Notes under the pieces: generated by a model
Told to the model about the DNA's origin: nothing
Seen by the model: only the letters and a program-made list of their open reading frames with translations
Databases searched by the model: none
Program-made: the position numbers and the translations under genes
Shown: positions 27,538-36,981 of the stretch, in pieces
Layout of the letters: each line of letters begins with the position of its first letter
Position numbering within the stretch: position 1 is the first letter of the stretch
NCBI RefSeq assembly: GCF_021556475.1
Contig: NZ_JAKGBZ010000014.1
Coordinates: forward strand, 1 to 64,000
Direction of reading: 5' to 3'
Source of the DNA: Acidiphilium iwatense
GTDB taxonomy: Bacteria > Pseudomonadota > Alphaproteobacteria > Acetobacterales > Acetobacteraceae
Length of the DNA: 64,000 nt

Positions 27538-28775
27538 CGGCACAAGCGATGAATGACCCCGGCAACGGCGCCGGTCCCGACCGGATCAAGGTGAAGCGCC
27601 CCTCGACGGTGAGGCGAATGGTCGTCATGCTGATTCTCGTCGGCATCGTGCTGTTCCTGATCTTCGGCTTCGGCGCGTTCCGTACCATCATGATCGGCAA
27701 GTTCCTCGCCACGCTGAAGAACCCGCCGCAGACGGTCGCGACCATGGTGGCGGCGAAAACCTCGTTCCAGCCCGAAATGAAAGCGACCGGCAGCCTGATC
27801 GCCGAGCAGGGGGCCAATCTGTCCGCCGAGGTGAGCGGCATCGTCGACACGATCCGGTTCCGCTCCGGCCAGGACGTCAAGCAAGGCCAGGTGCTCCTCA
27901 CGCTGCGGCCGAACAACGACAAGGCCCTGCTCGCCCAGTTGCAGGCGACGGCGGCGCTCGATCGCACCACCTATCAGCGCGATCTCGCTCAGTTCCACGC
28001 GCAGGCGGTGAGCATGCAGACCGTCGATATCGACCGGACCAACCTTGCCAGTGCCGAAGCGCAGGTGAAAAGCCAGTTGGCACTGATGGCGGAAAAACAT
28101 GTCCGCGCGCCGTTCTCGGGACGCATCGGTATCCGTCAGGTCGATCTCGGGCAATATCTCGCCGCCGGAACCACCATCGCCTCGCTGCAGGAACTCAACC
28201 CGATCGATATCGATTTCTACCTGCCGCAATCCACCCTGCGGACAATTCGCCTTGGAATGCCGGTAAAGGTGACCGTCAACGCCTTCGGTGGCACCGGCTT
28301 TCCCGGCAAGATCATCGCGATCGATTCGGCGGTGAGCACGACGACGCGGATGATCCAGGTGCGCGCGAGCCTGACCAATCCGCATGAAGAGCTGCGGCCG
28401 GGCATGTTCGCCCGTGTCGCGATCGATGTCGGTGCGCCGGAGGAACTCGTCACCCTGCCGCAGACCGCGATCGCCTATAATCCTTATGGCGACACGGTGT
28501 TTCTGGCGGTTCCCGACAAGGGCAGCGCCGCCGACCCGGTCAAGCCCGGCGCCCAGGCCAAAAGTGGCAAGGCCCAGCCCTCGCTTCACGCACAGCAGGT
28601 TTTCGTGACCCTCGGGCAGACGCGCGGCGATCAGGTCGCGATCACCAAGGGCATCGCGGCCGGCGATCAGGTCGTCGTCGCCGGCCAGGTGAAATTGCGC
28701 AACGGCACGCCGGTCACGATCAACAACAAGACCCTGCCTCCGAACAATCCTGCCCCGACCGTTCCGAACCACTGA
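27534..28775 (+). CDS. RND efflux periplasmic adaptor (HlyD/MFP)
   Basis: Membrane-fusion protein of 413 residues. A single N-terminal membrane helix (about 28-50) anchors it; the lipoyl half-motif 'GSLIAEQGANLSAEVSGIV', a coiled-coil hairpin (about 130-190), 'VRAPFSGRIGIRQVDLGQYL' and beta-barrel domains follow. It bridges the inner-membrane pump and the outer-membrane channel. It lies 4 bp overlapped with the upstream gene and 8 bp before the pump gene. Confidence 0.92.
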   Translation: MTAQAMNDPGNGAGPDRIKVKRPSTVRRMVVMLILVGIVLFLIFGFGAFRTIMIGKFLATLKNPPQTVATMVAAKTSFQPEMKATGSLIAEQGANLSAEVSGIVDTIRFRSGQDVKQGQVLLTLRPNNDKALLAQLQATAALDRTTYQRDLAQFHAQAVSMQTVDIDRTNLASAEAQVKSQLALMAEKHVRAPFSGRIGIRQVDLGQYLAAGTTIASLQELNPIDIDFYLPQSTLRTIRLGMPVKVTVNAFGGTGFPGKIIAIDSAVSTTTRMIQVRASLTNPHEELRPGMFARVAIDVGAPEELVTLPQTAIAYNPYGDTVFLAVPDKGSAADPVKPGAQAKSGKAQPSLHAQQVFVTLGQTRGDQVAITKGIAAGDQVVVAGQVKLRNGTPVTINNKTLPPNNPAPTVPNH

Positions 28776-28783
28776 ACCGCACC

Positions 28784-31700
28784 ATGAAGAATTTCACCTC
28801 CCTGTTCATCAGGCGGCCGGTTCTGGCGATCGTCGTCAGCGCGGTCATCCTCGTGCTCGGATTGAAGGCCGTCGGCGCGCTGCCGGTTCTCGAATATCCG
28901 AAGACCGAGAACGCGACCATCACCATCACCACGACCTATCCGGGCGCCGATCCGAACACCATGGCCGGGTTCGTCACCACGCCGATCGAGCACGCCGTCG
29001 CCCAGGTCAACGGCATCGACTACATGACCTCGGCGAGCCAGGCCAGCACCAGCACGATCACCATCTATCTCGTGCTGAACTACAACCCGGACCAGGCGCT
29101 CACCGAAATTCAGGCACAAGTCCAGTCGGTGCTGAACCAGTTGCCGAGCGGCACCCAGCAGCCACAGCTCAAGCTGCAGGTCGGCCAGCAGCTCGATGCG
29201 ATGTATATCGGTTTCAAGAGCAAGGTGCTGTCGCCCAACCAGATCACCGACTATCTGACCAGGGTGGTGCAGCCGCAACTGCAATCGGTGCAGGGCGTGC
29301 AGACCGCGGAAATTCTCGGCGCGCAGAACTTCGCGATGCGCGTCTGGATGGATCCGGCCAAGCTCGCCGCCTACGGACTGTCCGCGAGCGATGTCTATAA
29401 CGCGCTCGCCGGCAACGACTTCATCAGCGCGCTCGGCAATTCCAAAGGCACGATGACGCAGACCTCGCTGACCGCCTCGACCAGCCTGCACAGCGCAGCC
29501 GCGTTCCGCAACCTGATTATCAAACAGTCGAATGGCGCGATCGTCCGCCTCGGCGACGTCGCGCATGTGACACTCGGCTCGGATACCTATGATGCCGAGG
29601 TCGCGTTCGACGGCAAGCCTGGCGTCTATATCGGCATCCAGGTTGCACCGGGGGCGAATCTGATCTCGGTCGTTCACGGCGTGGAGCAGCGGTTTCCGCA
29701 GATCCAGGCGCAATTGCCCTCCGGCCTGGACGGCTCGATCGTCTATAATTCGGCAAGCTTCGTGAATGCGTCGATCCATGACGTGATCGCGGCGCTAATC
29801 GAGGCCCTGCTCATCGTCGTCGTCGTCGTCTTCGCGTTTCTCGGCACGCCGCGCTCGGTGATCATTCCGGTGGTCGCGATTCCGCTATCGCTGATCGGCA
29901 CCTTCGCGGCAATGCTGATGCTCGGCTTCACCATCAACCTGCTCACGCTGCTGGCCCTGGTACTCGCGATCGGGCTGGTGGTGGACGACGCCATCATCAT
30001 CGTCGAAAACGTCAACCGGCATCTCGACAATGGCGAACCACGCATGCAGGCAGCGATGGCGGCGGCAGCCGAACTCGCCAACCCGATCATCGCGATGACG
30101 GTGGTGCTTGCCGCCGTCTATGTGCCGATCGGCTTCCAGGGCGGCCTCACCGGGGCGCTGTTCACCGAATTCGCCTTCACCCTGGTCTCGGCGGTGACGA
30201 TTTCGGCGATCATCGCATTGACGTTGTCGCCGATGCTGTCCTCGCGGATGCTGCGCCATATTTCGCGCGAAGACCGATCCTGGGAAGGCAGGCTGGTGCA
30301 TTTCATCGACCGGCGGTTCGACGAGGTTCACCGGCTCTATATGCGATTGCTGCGCGGCAGCCTTGCGACCATCCCGGTGACGCTGACTTTCGGTGCAATC
30401 ATTCTGGCGAGTATCTACTTTCTCGCCTCGGGTGCGAAAAGCGAACTGGCGCCACAGGAAGATCAAGGCGTCGTCATCCTGTCCTCCACCTCCGCCCCGA
30501 ACGCGACCCTGGCGCAGAAAGTGGTCTGGGGCCAGGAAGTCAACCAGATAATGATGAGCCACAAATCGGTGGCGCACACATTCCAGTTCGAAACCCCCAC
30601 TTTGTCGATCGGTGGCGCGGTGCTCAAGCCATGGGACCAGCGCGCGAAATCCGCCACGGTGTTGCAGACGGCGATCCAGAATCAGGTGGCCTCTGGAATC
30701 TCCGGCCAGCAGGTGGTCGCGTTCCAGCCGCCATCGCTGCCCGGTTCGCAGGGCATGCCCGTGCAGTTCGTGCTGAAGACCACCAATTCGTTCGGTGTGC
30801 TGAACGGGGTCGCGCAGAAAGTCCTGGCCGCCGCATTGAAATCGGGAAAATTCATCTTCCTGCAGAGCGACCTCAAAATCGACCAGCCGCAATCAACGGT
30901 GGCGATCGACCGTGCAAAGGCCGCCAATCTCGGCCTGACCATGAGCCAGGTGGGCGCCGCCCTGTCGCAGGCGCTCGGCGGACTCTATGTGAATTACTTC
31001 AGCCTCGACGATCGTTCCTATAAGGTCATTCCCCAGGTTTCGCAGATCAACCGGCTGAACGTCGTGCAATTGCTCGACTATCCGATCACCTCGATCAACG
31101 GCGTGCCGATTCCTCTCGGCTCCGTCGCCAAGATCACCAACCAGGTGATCCCGGAATCGGTCAATCACTTTCAGCAGTTGAACTCGGCGACGATCGAAGG
31201 TGTCGCGGCACCGGGCGTGTCGACGGGCGAAGCGGTCAAGGTGCTCGACGCCATCGCGAAGCAAACTCTCCCCTCGGGCTACGAAATCGATTACGGCGGC
31301 CCGATGCGCCAGTTCATCCAGGAGCGCAGCGGGTTTCTCGCAACCTTCGGCTTCGCGGTAATCGTGATCTTCCTCGCTCTCGCGGCACTGTTCAACTCGT
31401 TCCGCGATCCGCTGATCATCCTGGTCTCGGTACCGATGTCGATCGCCGGCGCCTTGATCTTCATCTATCTCGGCTTCGGGCTGAGCCTGAACATCTATAC
31501 CGAGGTCGGCCTGGTCACCCTGATGGGCTTGATCAGCAAACACGGCATCCTGATCGTCGAGGTGGCAAACGAGGCGCAGTTGGCCGGCATGACCAAGCGG
31601 CAGGCGATCGAACACGCGGTGGGCATCCGGCTGCGCCCGATCCTGATGACCACGGCAGCGATGGTGCTGGGCGTGGCGCCGCTGATCATCGCGACCGGGG

Positions 31701-31831
31701 CCGGCGCCGCCGCGCGCTACAATATGGGCATGGTGATCGCAAGCGGCCTCGCGATCGGCACGCTGTTCACCTTGTTCGTGCTGCCGGCGGTGTATCTCGT
31801 GGTCGCCCAGCAGCACCAGGCCACCGAGTAG
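28784..31831 (+). CDS. RND multidrug efflux permease (HAE-1 type)
   Basis: Proton-driven inner-membrane pump of 1015 residues with twelve membrane helices and two large periplasmic loops. 'FIRRPVLAIVVS' opens the protein, 'GLVVDDAIIIVENV' carries the helix-4 Asp pair for proton transfer, and 'GLISKHGILIVEVANEAQ' is the helix-10 motif of MexF/MexW-like pumps. Third gene of the operon; the substrate range (drugs, solvents or bile-like compounds) cannot be told from sequence. Confidence 0.94.
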   Translation: MKNFTSLFIRRPVLAIVVSAVILVLGLKAVGALPVLEYPKTENATITITTTYPGADPNTMAGFVTTPIEHAVAQVNGIDYMTSASQASTSTITIYLVLNYNPDQALTEIQAQVQSVLNQLPSGTQQPQLKLQVGQQLDAMYIGFKSKVLSPNQITDYLTRVVQPQLQSVQGVQTAEILGAQNFAMRVWMDPAKLAAYGLSASDVYNALAGNDFISALGNSKGTMTQTSLTASTSLHSAAAFRNLIIKQSNGAIVRLGDVAHVTLGSDTYDAEVAFDGKPGVYIGIQVAPGANLISVVHGVEQRFPQIQAQLPSGLDGSIVYNSASFVNASIHDVIAALIEALLIVVVVVFAFLGTPRSVIIPVVAIPLSLIGTFAAMLMLGFTINLLTLLALVLAIGLVVDDAIIIVENVNRHLDNGEPRMQAAMAAAAELANPIIAMTVVLAAVYVPIGFQGGLTGALFTEFAFTLVSAVTISAIIALTLSPMLSSRMLRHISREDRSWEGRLVHFIDRRFDEVHRLYMRLLRGSLATIPVTLTFGAIILASIYFLASGAKSELAPQEDQGVVILSSTSAPNATLAQKVVWGQEVNQIMMSHKSVAHTFQFETPTLSIGGAVLKPWDQRAKSATVLQTAIQNQVASGISGQQVVAFQPPSLPGSQGMPVQFVLKTTNSFGVLNGVAQKVLAAALKSGKFIFLQSDLKIDQPQSTVAIDRAKAANLGLTMSQVGAALSQALGGLYVNYFSLDDRSYKVIPQVSQINRLNVVQLLDYPITSINGVPIPLGSVAKITNQVIPESVNHFQQLNSATIEGVAAPGVSTGEAVKVLDAIAKQTLPSGYEIDYGGPMRQFIQERSGFLATFGFAVIVIFLALAALFNSFRDPLIILVSVPMSIAGALIFIYLGFGLSLNIYTEVGLVTLMGLISKHGILIVEVANEAQLAGMTKRQAIEHAVGIRLRPILMTTAAMVLGVAPLIIATGAGAAARYNMGMVIASGLAIGTLFTLFVLPAVYLVVAQQHQATE

Positions 31832-31859
31832 ATCGCGATCGGTACATGCCGATCACGAT

Positions 31860-32069
31860 CTACTCATATTTTGGCGATCGACCGACGGTAAATCCCGCCG
31901 CCTCGATCGCGGCGCGTAGCATCTGCGGCGTCGCGGTCGAGGCGATGGCGACTTCGCGTCCCGCGAGATCGGCAGCGACATCGGCTTTCGCATCGATCTT
32001 CTGTACCGCCTTCGTAATGGACGCGACGCAGGCATTGCATTCCATATCCGGGACTTTGAAACGTGTCAT
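31860..32069 (-). CDS. Heavy-metal-associated domain protein (CopZ-like copper chaperone)
   Basis: A 69-residue single HMA domain with the metal motif 'MECNAC' (C11 and C14) and ferredoxin-like alternation of strands and helices. Such proteins carry Cu(I) to copper ATPases. It is divergent from the copper ATPase gene and has its own CueR-type promoter, so the two should be induced together by copper. Confidence 0.88.
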   Translation of the reverse strand: MTRFKVPDMECNACVASITKAVQKIDAKADVAADLAGREVAIASTATPQMLRAAIEAAGFTVGRSPKYE

Positions 32070-32104
32070 GGCACACTCCTGATGGTGATTCCGGTTATGC
32101 CTGA

Positions 32105-32135
32105 ACCATAAGGCTTCCCATTATCGGAAGGTCAA
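32105..32135 (-). promoter_or_regulatory. CueR-type promoter for the copZ-like gene
   Basis: Read on the minus strand, the -35 box TTGACC (32135-32130) and -10 box TATGGT (32110-32105) are separated by 19 bases, the long spacing that MerR-family activators need. The spacer carries TTCC...GGAA operator arms (CTTCC at the left, GGGAAG at the right). Confidence 0.72.
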
Positions 32136-32137
32136 GC

Positions 32138-32169
32138 TTGACCTTCCCATGATTGGAAACTTATATAAG
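32138..32169 (+). promoter_or_regulatory. CueR-type promoter and operator for copA
   Basis: TTGACC (32138-32143) is followed after 18 bases by TATATA (32162-32167). The spacer contains the dyad CCTTCCCATGATTGGAA, closely similar to the E. coli CueR site at copA. The -35 boxes of this promoter and the divergent one are only two bases apart and form the palindrome GGTCAAGCTTGACC. Confidence 0.75.
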
Positions 32170-32190
32170 GGTGGGACAGGAGACCATCCC

Positions 32191-34368
32191 ATGGCCGATA
32201 TCGCCACCGACTATCATCCCCCAGCCACAAAAATGGTCCACGACCTCGCCATCGAGGGCATGACCTGTGCGAGTTGCGTCGCACGAGTCGAGAAATCGCT
32301 GAAACGGATCGAGGGCGTCGCCTCGGTCGCGGTCAATCTCGCGACCGAATCCGCGCGGATCGAGGCAGCCGCCGGCGTGACGGACGTTGCCCTGATCGCG
32401 GCGGTGGCCAAGGCCGGCTACGGCGCGCGGCCGCGCACCGCCGCCGAACCCCAGGCCGAGACAAAAGAGATTTCGCGCGACGCTGCCATGCTCGGCATCG
32501 CCGCCCTCGCCTCTGCTCCATTGTTGCTGCCGATGCTGAGCGGCGGCGCCATCGCCCTGCCCGGCGGCCTGATGCTGGCGCTCGCCAGCATCGTGCAGTT
32601 CGGCCCCGGCCTGCGCTTCTACGTCGCCGGCTGGAAAAGCCTGCGCGCCGGCACCGGCTCGATGGATGTGCTGGTGGCGATCGGCACGTCGGCGGCCTAT
32701 GGGCTGTCGGTCTTCGATTTCGCGGCGCAGCGCGGTCCGCTCTATTTCGAAGCCTCCGCCGTGGTGATCACGCTGATCCGCCTCGGCAAATATCTGGAAC
32801 ATCGGGCAAAGCGCAGCGCCGCCCGCTCGGTTGGCGCCCTCGCCTCACTCCGGCCGGACATCGCGCATCGCGTCACCCGCGATGGCGTCGCGGACCTGGC
32901 CGTCGCCGCACTCTCTCCCGGCGATGTCATCGAAGTCCGGCCCGGCGAGCGGGTGCCGGCCGATGCGCGGATCAACGACGGTGCCGGGCTGTTCGACGAA
33001 CAGCACATCACCGGCGAGGCGCTGCCGGTGCTGCGCGAAGCCGGCGCCACGGTCATGGCCGGCGCATTGGCACAGGATACCGCGCTGCGCCTGACCGTGG
33101 TGGCCGAGCCGGGGCAGTCGATGATCGACCGGATGGCCCGGCTGATCGAGGACGCGCAGGCGTCGAAACCGCCGATCCAGCGCCTGGCGGACACTATCGC
33201 CGCATGGTTCGTCCCGGTCATTCTGCTGATCGCGTTGGCCACGCTCGCGGGCTGGCTGCTGGCGGGTGCCGCGACCTCGACCGCGGTGATCGCCGCCGTG
33301 TCCGTGCTTGTGATCGCCTGCCCCTGTGCGCTGGGCCTCGCCACCCCGGCGGCGATCGTCACCGGCACCGGGGTCGCGGCTAGGCACGGCATCCTGATCC
33401 GCGACGCGGTGGTGCTGGAGGCGGCGCATCGCGTCGATACCGTGGTGTTCGACAAGACCGGTACGCTGACCGAAGGCAAGCCGGAACTCGTCGCGGTACA
33501 ACCGATGCCAGGCATCGCCGAATCCTGGATCCGCGCGCTGGCATCGGCATTGTCGGCGACCGGAACCCATCCGCTCGCCCGCGCGTTGCGGGACGCGTTG
33601 CCCGATGCGGCACCAGCCGAACAGGTCTCGGTCATCGCCGGGCGCGGCGTCCGCGGCACGGTCGAGGGTGAGATTCTGCTCCTCGGCAATGCCCGACTCG
33701 CTACCGAAACCGGAGCGGACACCGCCGCGCTGGCGGCACTTACGGCAAAAATCGAGCGCGACGGCACAACGCTTTCGTTCCTGCTGCGCGAGAACGGCAC
33801 CTTGCTCGGCGTCCTCGTCTTCGCGGACACGGCGCGGCTGCACGCGCGCGACGCTGTCGTCGCGGTGCGCGCGCTCGGCTGCACGGTGATGCTGCTGACC
33901 GGCGACAACCAGGGCGCCGCCCGCGCGCTCGCCCGCGATCTCGGCCTCGATGACGTGATCGCGGAGGCCGATCCGATCCGCAAGCGCGCCGAAATCAAGG
34001 CACTGCGCGATCGGGGGCGGGTGGTGGCCATGGTCGGCGACGGCATCAACGACGCGGCGGCCCTGGCCGAAGCCGATCTCGGCATCGCCATCGGCAGCGG
34101 CGTCGATACCGCGCTGGATGCCGCACCGATCGTTCTGCTGCGCGACGATCCGCGTTTGGTCGCCGATGCGCTGGCGCTCGCGCGGCGGGTACGGCGCACA
34201 TTGTGGCAGGGGCTGTTCTGGGCGTTCATCTACAATGTGATCGGGATTCCGCTCGCCGCGTTCGGCCTGCTCAACCCGATGGTTTCGGGCGCCGCGATGG
34301 CCGCCTCCTCGGTCTCGGTGCTCGGCAACGCACTTCTGTTGCGGCGCTGGCGAGGGCAAGCGTCATGA
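32191..34368 (+). CDS. copA: Copper-exporting P1B-type ATPase CopA
   Basis: Inner-membrane Cu(I) exporter of 725 residues. One N-terminal HMA domain has GMTCASC (C26, C29). The transmembrane copper site is CPCALG (about 376-381), the phosphorylated Asp lies in DKTGT (about 421), and GDGINDAAAL is the hinge motif. The start ATG 32191 follows AGGAGA by seven bases; an upstream frame start at 32149 lies in the promoter. The stop overlaps the MerR-type regulator start by 4 bp. Confidence 0.95.
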   Translation: MADIATDYHPPATKMVHDLAIEGMTCASCVARVEKSLKRIEGVASVAVNLATESARIEAAAGVTDVALIAAVAKAGYGARPRTAAEPQAETKEISRDAAMLGIAALASAPLLLPMLSGGAIALPGGLMLALASIVQFGPGLRFYVAGWKSLRAGTGSMDVLVAIGTSAAYGLSVFDFAAQRGPLYFEASAVVITLIRLGKYLEHRAKRSAARSVGALASLRPDIAHRVTRDGVADLAVAALSPGDVIEVRPGERVPADARINDGAGLFDEQHITGEALPVLREAGATVMAGALAQDTALRLTVVAEPGQSMIDRMARLIEDAQASKPPIQRLADTIAAWFVPVILLIALATLAGWLLAGAATSTAVIAAVSVLVIACPCALGLATPAAIVTGTGVAARHGILIRDAVVLEAAHRVDTVVFDKTGTLTEGKPELVAVQPMPGIAESWIRALASALSATGTHPLARALRDALPDAAPAEQVSVIAGRGVRGTVEGEILLLGNARLATETGADTAALAALTAKIERDGTTLSFLLRENGTLLGVLVFADTARLHARDAVVAVRALGCTVMLLTGDNQGAARALARDLGLDDVIAEADPIRKRAEIKALRDRGRVVAMVGDGINDAAALAEADLGIAIGSGVDTALDAAPIVLLRDDPRLVADALALARRVRRTLWQGLFWAFIYNVIGIPLAAFGLLNPMVSGAAMAASSVSVLGNALLLRRWRGQAS

Positions 34369-34790
34369 AATCCGTCGTCACCATTCGCGAAGCCGCCGCG
34401 CGCAGCGGCGTTTCGGCGAAAATGATCCGCCATTACGAGTCGATCGGGCTGATCGCGCCGCCCATCAGGGCCGAGAACAATTACCGGTTTTACGATCCGC
34501 GGCTGATCCACGAGCTTGGCTTCATCCATCGCGCCCGCGAACTCGGCTTCTCGATCGCCGATATCGGCGCATTGCTCGCCCTCTGGCGCGACCGCAACCG
34601 TCCATCCGCCGAGGTGAAGGCGATCGCGCTGTCGCAGATCGCGGTGCTGGAGGCGAAGGCGGACGCCCTGCGCGCAATGAGCGCGACGCTGCGCCACCTC
34701 GCCGCGCATTGCCATGGCGACGACCGGCCGGACTGCCCGATCCTCGAAAATCTGGCGGGCGATCAATCCATTACACAATCGAGGAAATAG
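34365..34790 (+). CDS. cueR: MerR-family copper regulator CueR
   Basis: A 141-residue MerR regulator: winged helix-turn-helix ('TIREAAARSGVSAKMIRHYE', residues 6-25), dimerisation helix (about 80-112), and metal loop with C116 and C124 separated by seven residues, the CueR pattern for Cu(I)/Ag(I)/Au(I). It is translationally coupled to copA and probably activates both divergent promoters at 32105-32169, hence also itself. Its end overlaps the convergent decarboxylase by 28 bp. Confidence 0.92.
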   Translation: MKSVVTIREAAARSGVSAKMIRHYESIGLIAPPIRAENNYRFYDPRLIHELGFIHRARELGFSIADIGALLALWRDRNRPSAEVKAIALSQIAVLEAKADALRAMSATLRHLAAHCHGDDRPDCPILENLAGDQSITQSRK

Positions 34791-36940
34791 TCGCCGTTTT
34801 CGTCCTTGCGCACACCATGGATATCGGTCTCGAAGCCGGGAAACTGGCGATCCCAGGCGGCGGCGAAGCGCAGATACTCGACGATCAGCGGCGATGACAC
34901 GCGCTCGCCCGGCACGATGAGCGGAATCCCCGGCGGATAGGGCACCACCATGCGCGCGAGCACCCTGCCTTCGAGCGCATCGAGCGGCACCTGCTCCACG
35001 CGCCCGCCGGCAAGCGCGGCGTGCGCCTGCTGCGGCGTCATCGCCGGTTCCGGGAGTTCGGCAAACATCGCGTTCTGGATCGCGAGCACCCTGCCCGCGC
35101 GATACACCACATGCTGGGCGGCGCAGAGATCGCGCAGCCCCATCCGCTCATAGGCGTGTGAGGAGCGCACCAGTTCGGGCATCACGTCGGCAAGCGGCGT
35201 GTTAGCCTCGTAATGGGCGCGGAAGGCGAGCAGCTCGGTGACCAGATTGCTCCATTTGCCACGCGAGACGCCGAGAGTGAACAGGATCAGGAAGTGGTAG
35301 GTGCCGATCTTTTCCACCACGATGCCGCGCGACCAGAGAAATTTTGCCACGATCGGCGCCGGAATCCCGGTCCCGGCGTCGATACCGGGACAAAGGATCG
35401 TCACCTTCATCGGATCGAGGAGCGTAAAACCGTCGGTAATATCCTCGAAGCCGTGCCACGACTCGCCCGGCTTCAGCGTCCAGCCATCCTGATCGAGCCC
35501 GGCACCGTCCGGTTCCCACAGCTTGAACCACCAGTCGCCGCGCGCCGCGAACGCTTCGCCGAGCGATGCAACGCTGCGGCGGAACGCGGCAGCCTCGCGC
35601 AGGGTTTCATCGACCAGGGTGCGGCCGGCGGCCCCGCGCATCATCCGGGCCGCGACATCGCACGAGGCGATGATGCCATACCAGGGGGAGGTGCTGGAAT
35701 GCATCATGAAGGCTTCGTTGAACCGATCGGGGTCGAGCCGGAGCTTGGTGCCTTCCTTGAGATGCACCATCGACGCCTGGGAAAACGCGGCGAGCACCTT
35801 ATGGGTCGACTGGGTGGAGAACACCAGCGGTTCCACCGGCCCCGCGCCGTCGCTCATCGCGAAGAAGTTCCGGTAGAATTCGTGGAACCGCGCCTGGGCA
35901 AGCCACGCTTCGTCGAAATGGATCGCATCGGTGATCGGCGCCAACGCGGTTTTCACCACATCGGCGTTGACGCACAGCCCGTCATAGGTCGAGTTGGTGA
36001 CGGTGGCGAGCCGGATGCGCCCGCCGGCGCGCTCGCGCAGCGCCGCCACATCGAACTGCCGGCGCGGGATCGGGCCGATGATGCCGTACTCGTTGCGGCT
36101 AGGCAGCAGATAGATCGGCCGCGCCCCGGTCATGATCAGCGCATGGACGATCGATTTGTGGCAGTTGCGATCGACCAGGACGGTATCGCCCGCCCCCACC
36201 AGCCCGCTCCAGACGATCTTGTTCGCGCTCGACGTGCCGTTGGTCACGAAAAAGGTCGAATCCGCGCCGAAACTCTGCGCCGCCTCGCGCTCCGCCTCGC
36301 GCACCGGACCGGCATGATCGAGCAACGACCCAAGTTCCGGCACCGAAACGGACAAATCCGCGCGCAAGGCCGTCTCGCCGAAAAACCGATGGAACGCCTG
36401 GCCGACCGGCGAGCGCATGAACGCGACTCCGCCGCCATGGCCCGGCGTGTGCCAGGAATATTTCGCGGCATCGGTATAGCGCGCCAGCGCCTTGAAGAAG
36501 GGCGGCAGCATCGCGTCGAGATAGCGATGGATCGCGCTCGACACATAGCCCGCCATGAAACCGGGCGTGTCCTCGTGCAGATAGAGATAGCCGTCGATCC
36601 GCTCCATCAGCTCGACCGGCGGATCGTCCGGCATGCGGCGTTCGCCATACAGAAACACCGGCAGGTCCGGCGCCCGCGCCAAGGCCAGCGAAACGATCCG
36701 GTCCAACGCCTCGATCAGCGCATCGCGATCGGCAAAACCGTCGATCGAAACCAGCACGGCGGACAGGCCAGTATAGAGCACCCGTCCCGCCCGCGCGTCA
36801 TCGACACCGAGGCCCGCGAGCACCCGGTGGCCGCGCGCCTCGAAGGCGGCAACCAAGGCGCGGATGACCCGCGCCCCGGCGGTGGAGGCGCCGTAATCGT
36901 CGTCGATCACGGCAATCGGATAATCGTCCAGTTCTCTCAT
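34763..36940 (-). CDS. Orn/Lys/Arg decarboxylase (inducible type)
   Basis: PLP enzyme of 725 residues that removes CO2 from a basic amino acid. An N-terminal receiver-like wing domain (about 1-115, 'YPIAVIDDDYGAS'), the fold-type-I core with PLP lysine in 'STQSTHKVLAAFSQ' (about 363), and the Orn_Arg_deC C-terminal domain are all present. 'TPGHGGG' is conserved. Arginine, lysine or ornithine specificity cannot be read from the sequence. In acid-tolerant bacteria such enzymes consume protons or make polyamines. The start at 36940 is preferred over a frame extending to 36967. Confidence 0.9.
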   Translation of the reverse strand: MRELDDYPIAVIDDDYGASTAGARVIRALVAAFEARGHRVLAGLGVDDARAGRVLYTGLSAVLVSIDGFADRDALIEALDRIVSLALARAPDLPVFLYGERRMPDDPPVELMERIDGYLYLHEDTPGFMAGYVSSAIHRYLDAMLPPFFKALARYTDAAKYSWHTPGHGGGVAFMRSPVGQAFHRFFGETALRADLSVSVPELGSLLDHAGPVREAEREAAQSFGADSTFFVTNGTSSANKIVWSGLVGAGDTVLVDRNCHKSIVHALIMTGARPIYLLPSRNEYGIIGPIPRRQFDVAALRERAGGRIRLATVTNSTYDGLCVNADVVKTALAPITDAIHFDEAWLAQARFHEFYRNFFAMSDGAGPVEPLVFSTQSTHKVLAAFSQASMVHLKEGTKLRLDPDRFNEAFMMHSSTSPWYGIIASCDVAARMMRGAAGRTLVDETLREAAAFRRSVASLGEAFAARGDWWFKLWEPDGAGLDQDGWTLKPGESWHGFEDITDGFTLLDPMKVTILCPGIDAGTGIPAPIVAKFLWSRGIVVEKIGTYHFLILFTLGVSRGKWSNLVTELLAFRAHYEANTPLADVMPELVRSSHAYERMGLRDLCAAQHVVYRAGRVLAIQNAMFAELPEPAMTPQQAHAALAGGRVEQVPLDALEGRVLARMVVPYPPGIPLIVPGERVSSPLIVEYLRFAAAWDRQFPGFETDIHGVRKDENGDYFLDCVMD

Positions 36941-36981
36941 CGCGCCGGCATAGACAAGAACAGGCAACCAAGCCAGAGGCC

